From positions 3,720,001 to 3,784,000 of the forward strand of contig NZ_CP113343.1 in the NCBI RefSeq assembly GCF_026683955.1: a DNA stretch of 64,000 nt. The letters run 5' to 3'. Below are positions 57,054-64,000 of this stretch, piece after piece (position 1 is the stretch's first letter; each line of letters starts with the position of its first letter). A program made the translations under genes and the position numbers. This stretch comes from Arthrobacter sp. MMS18-M83. GTDB lineage: Bacteria > Actinomycetota > Actinomycetes > Actinomycetales > Micrococcaceae. The notes below the pieces were generated by a model. That model did not search any database. It worked only from the letters and a program-made list of their open reading frames with translations, and was not told the DNA's origin.

Positions 57054-58073
57054 ATGATATCCGTGCAGGAATTGGTCTTTGATGAACTTGATTTGGGGCT
57101 GATCAACGCCTTGCAGATTCAGCCCCGGGTGTCGTGGGCTGCCTTAGGACGCGTCCTGGACGTAGACCCCGTAACTTTAGGGCGCCGCTGGGAAAGGATT
57201 ACGAACGAAGGCCTCGCATGGGTGACCGGATACTCCGATGCCAAACTGCAGGCCGGGGCCATAGTGGAAGTCGAGGCGATGCCCGGCAAGCTCATGACGC
57301 TCGCCGAGGCCTTGCTGGAGCACCCTGAGGTCGCGACGCTTGACATAACCGCAGGTTCGCGTGACCTTGTGCTCTCGGTTATAGCTCCGACGAGCGACGC
57401 CCTCTACCACTACGTGCTGGACCGGCTGGAAAGGCTGGATTTTGTAGCCAAAGTCCATTCAAATCCGATTTCCGATGTCCTCGCAGAGGCAAGCCAATGG
57501 CGCCTCCGTGCGCTCGACATGAAGCAAGTGGACGCCCTGCATGCGCTCAAGCCGGAGGCGGGGCGTATGAGGCGTCCGAATGAATTTGACGGAGCTGTGG
57601 CTAAGGAGCTGTTTCGTAATGGACGCGCCACGGCGCAGGAGATAGGGACATCTATTGGGGCAAATCCGCGAAGAGTCCGTGAATCCATAGCCAACCAATT
57701 ATCCTCAGGGACTATCAGGCTAAGGACGGACATCACTCGCTCAGCTTCCGGCTGGCCGGTCAATGCCTGGTATTTCTTGTCCCTTCCCGCCGCCCAAGCA
57801 GAACGGGTTGCAAGGCAGTTAAGCCGGCTGGATGAGATCCGCTCCGTGGTGTCAGTAGTTGGTCGGTACAACATCGCCATGACCGTCTGGATGCGAACGC
57901 TCAAAGACATCTCAAGGCTCGAGGCTGCCATAGAAGAACAGTTGCCCGGCGTGCGCATCACCGACCGATCTGTGGTCATGCGCACCGCGAAACTAGTGGG
58001 CACTCTCCTCGACGAAAACGGACGCCGACGAGGCTACAGCGCGACCTATCTACAGGGCGCCGGCCAAAACTGA
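57054..58073 (+). CDS. Double-domain Lrp/AsnC-family regulator
   Basis: A 339-residue protein with two AsnC units: HTH 1 near 10-55 (LGLINALQIQPRVSWAALGR, VTLGRRWERITNEGLAWVTG) and HTH 2 near 180-230 (VAKELFRNGRATAQEIGTSI, PRRVRESIANQL). RAM-like regions follow each, and the C-terminus reads TDRSVVMRTAKLVGTLLDEN. It is paralogous to the protein at 43220-44263. A GTG at 57063 with AGGAATG upstream is an alternative start. It is divergent from the DUF5058-M20 operon and precedes the amidase, so it likely controls both (inference). Confidence 0.85.
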   Translation: MISVQELVFDELDLGLINALQIQPRVSWAALGRVLDVDPVTLGRRWERITNEGLAWVTGYSDAKLQAGAIVEVEAMPGKLMTLAEALLEHPEVATLDITAGSRDLVLSVIAPTSDALYHYVLDRLERLDFVAKVHSNPISDVLAEASQWRLRALDMKQVDALHALKPEAGRMRRPNEFDGAVAKELFRNGRATAQEIGTSIGANPRRVRESIANQLSSGTIRLRTDITRSASGWPVNAWYFLSLPAAQAERVARQLSRLDEIRSVVSVVGRYNIAMTVWMRTLKDISRLEAAIEEQLPGVRITDRSVVMRTAKLVGTLLDENGRRRGYSATYLQGAGQN

Positions 58074-58653
58074 CAACCAAGGCAGTAAGGCGGCCGGCCG
58101 TCAGTTCCCTCGTTGTGGAGACCCACAGCGACGTCCCAGCCGTACAGCCAGCTCAGGAAACGGTGCAGGTCAAGGTGCGCCGGCAGGGGAGGCGCAAAAC
58201 AGTGTTGTGCGTACATCGGACTCAGCGACGAAGGCAAAGCCGCCGTCGGGGTCTGCCGCGTCACAAGCTTTTCTCCGCATCAAGGCTCCCCGGTCCAGAG
58301 CCGGTCCGGATTGACAAGCCGTCCGCGCCAGCCCGCGACCGGTCGGGCTCGACCATCGCCGTACCAGAGTGACTGGACCGACACCGAGAAACTGCACTAC
58401 CTGCGACAGAGGTGGGCGCGGCCAGACCTGAAGGGCGTGCAAGGGCTCCACCTCTTTGCTCCGAAAGAGCCATATCCTGCAACGAACCAGCGATATCGAC
58501 CAATTTCTTCATTCCAAGCCTTCCAAGGAACAAAGAGCTGCAATCTATTGCTGATTCAGCGTCCATATTTCAATAATTGTGTCCTCCGTATGCAAGTCGC
58601 TGCATACGATGCCGAGATGTCGTCATCTCGGGCAAACAAAATCTGGAGGACTT
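58074..58653. other. Region without recognised gene
   Basis: About 580 bp between the AsnC-type and amidase genes. Open frames on both strands are composition artefacts without a recognised domain. An AT-rich segment at 58540-58590 is a plausible promoter for the amidase gene. Confidence 0.5.
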
Positions 58654-60033
58654 ATGGAACCGGCGTCCGAGCAAGATTTCGCGATCAGTACCGTCCGACA
58701 CAACCTCGACAGGATCAACGAGCAGGAGCCCGAGCTGGCAGCGTTGATTACCCTCCGCGACGACGAGGCACTGAGCGAGGCGCAGCAACTGGACGAGCTG
58801 GCAGGCCGTGGTGAATGGCCGGGCCCTTTGTACGGCATGACCTTGACCGTCAAAGACAACTTTGACGTTGCGGGAACCCGCACCACCAACGGAACGTCGT
58901 TCGCCTACTCCACTGATGCATTAGAAGACTGCTTCCTCGTCGAGCGCGTAAAACGCGCCGGAGCGGTGGTGCTGGCCAAAGCAAATCAGTCGGAGTATTG
59001 CCTGGCGGTCACCAATCAGAACATCCACCACGGGACGTGCCGTAACGCATGGAACCGAGAGCGCATCTCGGGAGGCTCGAGTGGGGGTTCGGCGGTCAGT
59101 GTGGCGGCGGGCTTCGCGACGGCTTCCATCGGGACAGACTCGGGCGGGTCGATTCGTATCCCGGCAAGTCTGAACGGATTGGTCGGTCTGCGCCCCTCCG
59201 CGGGGCGCTTGTCCAACCGCCGCACGGGGACGAACAGGATCGCAACCTTCACGGCAGGCGGGCCCATAGCTCACCGCGCGACAGACGTTGCCCGGCTCTT
59301 TCAAGTCATGGATGAATTCGACCCGGCGGACGTGACGTCCGCCAACCTGCCGCGGGAGAGGCGCCCCGTGCTGCGTCCGGAAACGCTCGCGGGCCTCAGA
59401 ATCGGAATTCCGACGAACTTCTTCCTGGACGGCATCGACAGAGAGATCCTTTCCGCCGTTATGACCGGTCTCGACACGCTCGTCGCCTTGGGGGGACGGG
59501 TCATCGAAATCAACGTGCCGAGCTCCGAGGTATGTCAGGAGTATATGACTCCGATGCTGACAGCCAATTTCCATGCCCTCTACGGGGAATATCTCGACAG
59601 ACCTCGCGCGGATACAGACTCTGAGGTCGTCTCCTTTCTGGAGAAGGGTCGATCGGTCACGGCCCGAGAATACTGTGAAGCTGCGATGTTCCGCCAGCAG
59701 TACCGTAGGACTCTTGAGGGTGTCTTCGACGAAATTGATGTTCTTCTGTCGCCGACTGTCCCGTCGCAGACTCCGCTGATCGGATGGAAGCCGGACTACG
59801 AAGAGTTGTCAGATTTCGTTCGCCTGACCTACCCGCAGGCATTCGCAGGGGTGCCGGCGATCTCGATCCCATGCGGCTTTACATCCGAGGGTATGCCGAT
59901 CGGGCTCCAACTCACGGGGGGCTATTGGAAAGATGCAACCCTCATTGAGGCTGCTATGGCCTATCAAAGCGTAACCGACTTCCATAAGGCCCGACCGCAG
60001 CCCGTCCCATCCGGCACGGGCGCGACGTTGTGA
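58654..60033 (+). CDS. Amidase-signature-family amidase
   Basis: A 459-residue amidase with the Ser-cisSer-Lys triad: Lys67 in LTVKDNFDVAG, the cis-Ser in ISGGSSGGSAVSV (139-150), and nucleophile S166 in GTDSGGSIRIPASLNG. VGLRPSAGRLS and the C-terminal GLQLTGGYWKDATLIEAA are also typical. ATG at 58654 has TGGAGGA upstream. The substrate may be a small amide, carbamoyl or acyl-amino acid; the neighbouring M20 gene and AsnC-type regulator suggest amino acid amides (inference). Confidence 0.88.
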   Translation: MEPASEQDFAISTVRHNLDRINEQEPELAALITLRDDEALSEAQQLDELAGRGEWPGPLYGMTLTVKDNFDVAGTRTTNGTSFAYSTDALEDCFLVERVKRAGAVVLAKANQSEYCLAVTNQNIHHGTCRNAWNRERISGGSSGGSAVSVAAGFATASIGTDSGGSIRIPASLNGLVGLRPSAGRLSNRRTGTNRIATFTAGGPIAHRATDVARLFQVMDEFDPADVTSANLPRERRPVLRPETLAGLRIGIPTNFFLDGIDREILSAVMTGLDTLVALGGRVIEINVPSSEVCQEYMTPMLTANFHALYGEYLDRPRADTDSEVVSFLEKGRSVTAREYCEAAMFRQQYRRTLEGVFDEIDVLLSPTVPSQTPLIGWKPDYEELSDFVRLTYPQAFAGVPAISIPCGFTSEGMPIGLQLTGGYWKDATLIEAAMAYQSVTDFHKARPQPVPSGTGATL

Positions 60034-60082
60034 CTCCACCTCAATTGTGCAGCCGGTGTCCGGACAATTGGGTTCCGATTGC

Positions 60083-60108
60083 CAGCAGGCCCCGGCGAAG
60101 GCCTGCTG
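60083..60108 (+). terminator. Hairpin after the amidase gene
   Basis: Inverted repeat CAGCAGGCC / GGCCTGCTG (60083-60091 and 60100-60108), 49 bp after the amidase stop. A second dyad, CAATTGT...ACAATTG, just precedes it (about 60042-60070). No U-run follows, but two stacked hairpins after a stop suggest transcription ends here. Confidence 0.55.
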
Positions 60109-60199
60109 CCAGCCCACCGCGGTCCTGGTAAGACCACTTCAGAAAGCAATACTGGCGGCGAAAGCCTGAGGCCTACTAACGTCCATTGAAAAGAAAACT

Positions 60200-60508
60200 G
60201 TCAGGAAGGCATGGCAGTTTGTAACCGATAACCGCCCGCTGGAACGGCATGATGTTCCCGACCGGGTCCCCGGCACGGGCGAACTGAGTGATGGACGTGA
60301 AGGGGGCATCTGCCACAGCTATCGCAGGGTACTCGAGGGGATCTTGTCCGGGCTCCTTCCCAGGCGGCCCATCCCGCTCGGCCACGAGATCCCGGGCGCC
60401 GTCACGGCCCTCGGACCCGACGAAACCGGGTTCACGATGGGCCAGAACATCGCCACCCCCTGTGACATCCCCACGCCCGGGACCAGCATGGACGGCAGAT
60501 TCGCCTAA
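60200..60508 (+). pseudogene. N-terminal fragment of a zinc alcohol dehydrogenase
   Basis: An open frame without a start codon reads RKAWQFVTDNRPLERHDVPD, RVPGTGEL, GGICHSYRRVLEGILSGLLP, RRPIPLGHEIPGAVTALGPD and ETGFTMGQNIATPC, ending at TAA 60506-60508. This is the GroES-like N-terminus of an MDR alcohol dehydrogenase (C-H-S, GHE, DRVA positions), already diverged at several conserved sites and lacking the Rossmann domain. It was probably cut by arrival of the transposon next door. Confidence 0.75.
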
Positions 60509-60701
60509 AGGTCAAAGTTCGTTATTCCGGTGCCGGAAAAGGGGGTGTGAACCGTCCCGGAATCATGCCGCCAGTTTGTTGGCGGCGTCCTCGGGTAACG
60601 GGCCGGTTTGTAGAACGTAGTATTTGGCTCACTTTTCGACCGTCACCGACACCTCCTCTGGGTACGAAGCCGCAGAACGTTCAAATTGACCGGGCCGGCA
60701 G

Positions 60702-60798
60702 TGTCCGTTCTCAATGTAGTTGTCAGTCGCGACGTGGGAACTGACAGGTTGGATGAGAGAAATCTGGCGGATTCTTTCTCATTGAATCTGTCAGTTCC
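60702..60798. repeat. Probable end of the tni transposon with repeated transposase-binding sites
   Basis: TTCTCAATGTAGTTGTCAGT (60708-60727) recurs as TTCTCATTGAATCTGTCAGT (60776-60795), 68 bp apart, in the same orientation. The outer one is preceded by TGTCCG (60702), and TGT is the usual tip of Tn7/Tn5053-type ends. An inverted GGAACTGACAG (60737-60747) faces CTGTCAGTTCC (60788-60798). Multiple spaced 19-22-bp repeats inside each end are a feature of this transposon group. The other end is outside the window, so the exact tip is not proven. Confidence 0.6.
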
Positions 60799-60837
60799 GT
60801 AAGTGGTTTACCGCTCGCGGCGTGGGTGGTGAAGGCC

Positions 60838-61611
60838 TTAGGCGAGCCACTCGATTCCGCGACGGGCTAGTCTTCGGAGCGTGTTTTCGATCCGGTGCGC
60901 AGCCCGGCGTCGGTGGCTCTCACCGGTGCGGAAGATCGTGCGCGCGATTTCACCGGCGACGCGATCGCGCCTTTGCTCGGCTGGGTGTGCGGGATTCTGG
61001 ATCCAGTCTTTGAAGGAGGGTCGGGTGATGAGTCGGGCGATTTTCACGGTTTCCGGATAGATCAGCATTTCGTACTCGTGTCTTCCGGCCCGTGCCCTGC
61101 GTTCTTCGAGGGTGGCGAGTGCGATGCAGGCGCTGGCGCATTCGCTCGCGGCCAGCATGGCGGGGGTGCTGACGTGGATTCCGCGGGAGACCAGGGTGGA
61201 CCTGAAGAGGCGTTCCGCGGCGAGGAGTTCGGGCAGTTGTCGTATGTCGAGCTGAACTCGGCCGAGCCAGCGGCGGTGGCGGAGGCAGACCCAGCCGATT
61301 GATGGAGTCCGGCCGACTCGCAGGTTTCCATTGCCGCAGCGCAGACATAGCTCCCGCTCGATGACAGGGTGGCCGCCGATCGACAGCAGCGGGTCGAAGG
61401 CTCGGTCGTGGAGTCCGCCCAGCTCTCTCCATGTTTGAAGGCGTCCGGGGTGCCGTCGGGCACGGGATTTGGGCAGGATACCGGCTTCCCGGAGGGCGTT
61501 TTCGATTTGGTCGACGCTGGTGCCGTTGCGTTGGGCGTGGCGAGCGGCGTAGTTCTCGATGCCTTCGCCGTGGGTGAGTCGGGTCGGGACCGGGAGGGGT
61601 CCGAGGATCAC
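60838..61611 (-). CDS. tniQ: TniQ-family transposition protein
   Basis: A 257-residue TniQ/TnsD-like protein, the target-selection partner of TniA and TniB. Features: PLPVPTRLTHGEGIENYAAR at the N-terminus, a zinc-binding region with CLRCGNGNLRVG followed by VCLRHRRWL (C-x2-C...C-x2-H), and a basic C-terminus with RRRAAHRIENTLRRL. It overlaps tniB by 4 bp. The length is close to short TniQ proteins. It is the gene nearest the visible transposon end. Confidence 0.85.
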   Translation of the reverse strand: MILGPLPVPTRLTHGEGIENYAARHAQRNGTSVDQIENALREAGILPKSRARRHPGRLQTWRELGGLHDRAFDPLLSIGGHPVIERELCLRCGNGNLRVGRTPSIGWVCLRHRRWLGRVQLDIRQLPELLAAERLFRSTLVSRGIHVSTPAMLAASECASACIALATLEERRARAGRHEYEMLIYPETVKIARLITRPSFKDWIQNPAHPAEQRRDRVAGEIARTIFRTGESHRRRAAHRIENTLRRLARRGIEWLA

Positions 61612-62570
61612 TGGGCCATCCTGAGTCCATGTTTCTTGGACTTTGAGGCGCCGGATTTGCTGTGTGATCGGTGGTGCTCCTGGGCTGCGTAGTCCGTGGC
61701 TGTTGCTTCGAGCCGGTGCCGGTCAATCTTTTCGGTGCCGTCGAGGATCGCCCCGATGGCTGCGTCCGAGAGAAGGCCGCGAAGGGCGCCGATGCTCCCG
61801 CCGGTCCGGTCCCAGAGGTAGTGAGACTCCTCGACAAGGGACTCTGGGATGTGCGCGGCCAGCGGTAGGAGGTTTTCGACTCCGAGCACCAGGTCGGCCC
61901 ACGATTCACGGCTCGCTTTCGTCCCGATGGAGTATGGGGTCATCTCGTGGAGGATCATGCGGGCTTTGATCTGTCGGCCCATTTCGCCAGCGAAGAGGTC
62001 GGTTGTCGGAAGGTCGATTCCGGCGTAGAGGAAGGTCGCGTCCAGTCGGTCCGCGAACTGTTTAAGGGTGCTTGCGGCTTCGGCCCCGGCCTGCCTGTTC
62101 GTCTTGAGGTTGTGCACTTCATCGACGATCACCAACGACGTGCCCAGAGTGCGCAGTATGGCTACGACCTGCTCGGCGAGCATCGGTGCGGTGGCCCTCT
62201 GGAGCACGGGCAGTCCGAGCCACTGCGCGAAGGCCTGCATGAGCATTTTCGGCGTCGTGGCAGGCGGGACAACGGTGTAAACCACGGGCGCGAACTGTCG
62301 GTCGTCCTCGCGTCCGAGTCGTTTGCGCTCTGATCTGTCGTGGCGTTTGCCTAGAAGCAGAGCCGACGTCGATTTCCCCATTCCTGCAGCGCCTGAGATG
62401 GCGATGCCCCGCCTGGCGGTCGCCGTGCTGGCCGCGTTGCGGGCTATGGCGATTCGGGCTTGCCGGGAGAGTGCTTGTGTGTCTGTGGTTTCCAGGACAG
62501 TGTCTGCTGCGAGCCATGCGAACCGGGTGCGGTCGTAGGCAGACTTCGCCTCAATGGAGAGTGCCTGCAC
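61608..62570 (-). CDS. tniB: TniB-type AAA ATPase
   Basis: An ATPase of the TniB/TnsC group: Walker A SGAAGMGKST (about 59-68), Walker B SLVIVDEVHNLK, sensor-like FLYAGIDLPTTDLF. A GTG at 62570 gives 320 residues, but it lacks a ribosome-binding site and the coding pattern continues upstream (PDSLTAWRDFVAHLPEEPLS). A strong GGAGG (near 62663) stands eight bases before an ATC at 62652-62654 that would start this longer form; there is no ATG or TTG there. So the true start may be a rare ATC or may have been lost. It lies between tniA and tniQ on the same strand. Confidence 0.85.
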   Translation of the reverse strand: MQALSIEAKSAYDRTRFAWLAADTVLETTDTQALSRQARIAIARNAASTATARRGIAISGAAGMGKSTSALLLGKRHDRSERKRLGREDDRQFAPVVYTVVPPATTPKMLMQAFAQWLGLPVLQRATAPMLAEQVVAILRTLGTSLVIVDEVHNLKTNRQAGAEAASTLKQFADRLDATFLYAGIDLPTTDLFAGEMGRQIKARMILHEMTPYSIGTKASRESWADLVLGVENLLPLAAHIPESLVEESHYLWDRTGGSIGALRGLLSDAAIGAILDGTEKIDRHRLEATATDYAAQEHHRSHSKSGASKSKKHGLRMAQ

Positions 62571-62657
62571 TTCTGACAGCGTCAGACTCAGGGGCTCTTC
62601 GGGTAAGTGCGCGACGAAATCTCGCCAGGCCGTCAGGCTGTCCGGGATGGCGATGTC

Positions 62658-64000
62658 TCAGTCCTCCAGAAGATCGATGCGTCGTCCGTGGCGGCGCCGG
62701 GGAAATTCGACGATGACTGGGTCCGGCGCCGGCGCCGGTGGCGTCGCGGCGGGTTCGGTGATCGGGTCCGGCCAGGCCTCCGGTTCCGGGACGGCCGACG
62801 GTGTTGTGTGAGTGCGTTGTGTGGCTTGGCGCTCGGCGCGTCCCGTGGGGGCGGTCAGGATCCGGTTGATCTCGGCAAGAAGATCCCTGCCGGCGACCGT
62901 CTCGCCTCGCCTGTCGATGGCCTTCTTCGCGGCGGCAAGGACATCGCGGGAAAAGGGTCCGACAAGGTGCGTGGACAGGGTCCACTTCGCCTCGATCCAC
63001 TGACCTTTCTTGTGGTCACGGACGTAGATCGACTGGAGTCTGTAAGGGTCATACCGAACTTCCCAGCGTCCGCTGGCCGGAGAAGGGAGCCCGGAAGGGA
63101 CACCACGGTACGGGTGAAAGCCCGGATTGTCGTAGTGGAGGCCGTGGAGGTTGATCCCGTAGGCCTGGATCGAACGCCATTCGACAGGCAGGAGCGCGAT
63201 GTAGTCGTCCCGGGTGAGTGCGACGGGGATCTGTGGCGCGACGCTGGCCAGGGCGGCAAAGGCCTCGTTCGGAGTGAGGTCCTTCTTCGGCATGGCGGGG
63301 TGCCGCAGTCCCTCGTGCGGACGGTTCTGCCAAACGGCCACGAGCCACCAGTCCAGCAGGTTCTGCACTTCGGCGAGGGTGAACCTCGCCTCGGCGGCGG
63401 GGTCCTTGCCCCGCCGGACCACGTTCGGTCCGGTGTAGCCGGCCAGATACTGGGTGAACCCTGTGTTGACGCCGGCAAAGAACCGCTCGATGTGGGGTTT
63501 GTCCGTGGGCGTCCGAGGGGCCGCTTTGGTGATGCTGATCTGCAGTCGCTCGCAAGCTGCCGTGAAGGTCGAGCCGACAAAGACCTTGCCGCGGTCGACC
63601 GTGATGGATTCGGGCACAATGACCGGCTTGGCGGCGATAGCCGAGCGCATATCCTCGTCGCGCGGAAGCATCCCGGGCGGGAGAACGGATCGTGAATAGC
63701 CTAACGATGCATCCCATCCGGGCTGCATCGGCAGGGGAGTCATGGCACGGGCAAGCAGCACAGCCGCGTCCACGGCTTTCGTAGCCACCGGCCGAAGGAT
63801 GGCCGCCAACGGGGTGCGCGTGGCGATGTCCAGTGCGACGGTCAGGTCCACGCGTCCGCTGCTGCCGTCCGGATAAACGACCATGAGGTCCATCGGCGTC
63901 GAGTCGATCTCCACGAGCTCTCCGGGGCGGGATGGGCTTTGGCGTCCCCAGGGCCTGTCCGGTCGGTTTCCTTGGGTCCGGCGCGTGGTCGCGTTTCCGA
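62658..64000 (-). CDS. tniA: TniA transposase (rve/Mu-like), N-terminus outside the window
   Basis: At least 447 residues of a DDE transposase related to Tn5053 TniA and TnsB. Catalytic residues: Asp in LVEIDSTPMDLMVV, Asp in ESITVDRGKVFVG, Glu in KPHIERFFAGVN. After the integrase core come the Mu-type beta-barrel (GINLHGLHYDNPGFHPYRG, VRYDPYRLQSIYVRD) and a Pro-rich tail ending RRRHGRRIDLLED, which may contact TniB. The frame stays open to 64000, so the start is further right. No resolvase or integrase gene and no cargo gene of the element is visible in the window. Confidence 0.88.
   Translation of the reverse strand, partial: GNATTRRTQGNRPDRPWGRQSPSRPGELVEIDSTPMDLMVVYPDGSSGRVDLTVALDIATRTPLAAILRPVATKAVDAAVLLARAMTPLPMQPGWDASLGYSRSVLPPGMLPRDEDMRSAIAAKPVIVPESITVDRGKVFVGSTFTAACERLQISITKAAPRTPTDKPHIERFFAGVNTGFTQYLAGYTGPNVVRRGKDPAAEARFTLAEVQNLLDWWLVAVWQNRPHEGLRHPAMPKKDLTPNEAFAALASVAPQIPVALTRDDYIALLPVEWRSIQAYGINLHGLHYDNPGFHPYRGVPSGLPSPASGRWEVRYDPYRLQSIYVRDHKKGQWIEAKWTLSTHLVGPFSRDVLAAAKKAIDRRGETVAGRDLLAEINRILTAPTGRAERQATQRTHTTPSAVPEPEAWPDPITEPAATPPAPAPDPVIVEFPRRRHGRRIDLLED

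Noticed and set aside
62607..63695. Long plus-strand open frame (362 codons) opposite tniA
   Set aside because: It is antisense to a clear transposase with catalytic motifs; the composition is that of a GC-rich shadow frame.

Overview
The window is GC-rich DNA from an actinobacterium. Protein style, transporter families and insertion-sequence types suggest Arthrobacter sensu lato (Micrococcaceae); this is an inference from the sequence, not a database result. There is no rRNA, tRNA, ribosomal-protein or replication gene. Nearly everything is catabolism, uptake, one-gene regulators and mobile-element debris, so it reads as an accessory catabolic island or a large plasmid segment.

Region by region. 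1-3173: a minus-strand ligJ-ligK-ligI set (lower protocatechuate/gallate 4,5-cleavage route) beside a divergent LysR gene. 3.2-14.7 kb: minus-strand dehydrogenase cluster (YCII protein, zinc alcohol dehydrogenase, KstD-like flavoprotein, MHS transporter, SDR), a decayed CynX-like transporter, a second KstD-like flavoprotein broken by one frameshift, and two LysR genes. 14.8-22.7 kb: plus-strand operon of MHS transporter, quinate/shikimate dehydrogenase, SDR, Gfo/Idh/MocA oxidoreductase, a 38-residue small ORF, TIM-barrel isomerase, aldo/keto reductase and a third KstD-like flavoprotein, many with 4-bp overlaps. 23.1-27.7 kb: CynX-like and MHS transporters divergent from a shikimate-dehydrogenase-like gene and an IclR regulator. 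28.2-39.9 kb: secreted tannase/feruloyl-esterase-like enzyme, LysR gene, a 609-residue protein with two esterase domains, an oligopeptide-type ABC importer with a fused permease-ATPase, and an alpha/beta hydrolase.

40-43.2 kb holds a chimeric pseudogene, an IS1182-type element with a CTAG target duplication and frameshifted transposase, and a truncated sdaA. 43.2-60.0 kb holds two similar modules, each with a double-HTH AsnC-type regulator, a transporter and an amidohydrolase (AsnC-MFS-M20; M20-DUF5058 pair-AsnC-amidase). Between them lie an alpha-CTD-like protein, a membrane-ACT protein, an Asp/Glu-racemase-like protein, a GNAT, a frameshifted PAP2-LssY gene and Tn3/ISL3 remnants. 60.2-64 kb is an alcohol dehydrogenase remnant and one end of a Tn5053/Tn7-like transposon (tniQ, tniB, tniA; tniA leaves the window).

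Working model (inference): plant phenolic esters such as chlorogenate or galloyl-quinates are taken up or cut by the tannase and esterases; the quinate/shikimate part goes through the dehydrogenases and KstD-like flavoproteins, and the aromatic acid can enter the 4,5-cleavage route. A paired 13-nt motif, with the same 19-bp spacing before the MHS/aroE-like divergon and before the tannase gene, suggests a common regulator, most likely the IclR protein at 26.9 kb. Several single-base indels in short homopolymers break otherwise well-conserved genes, so some pseudogenes may be assembly errors.
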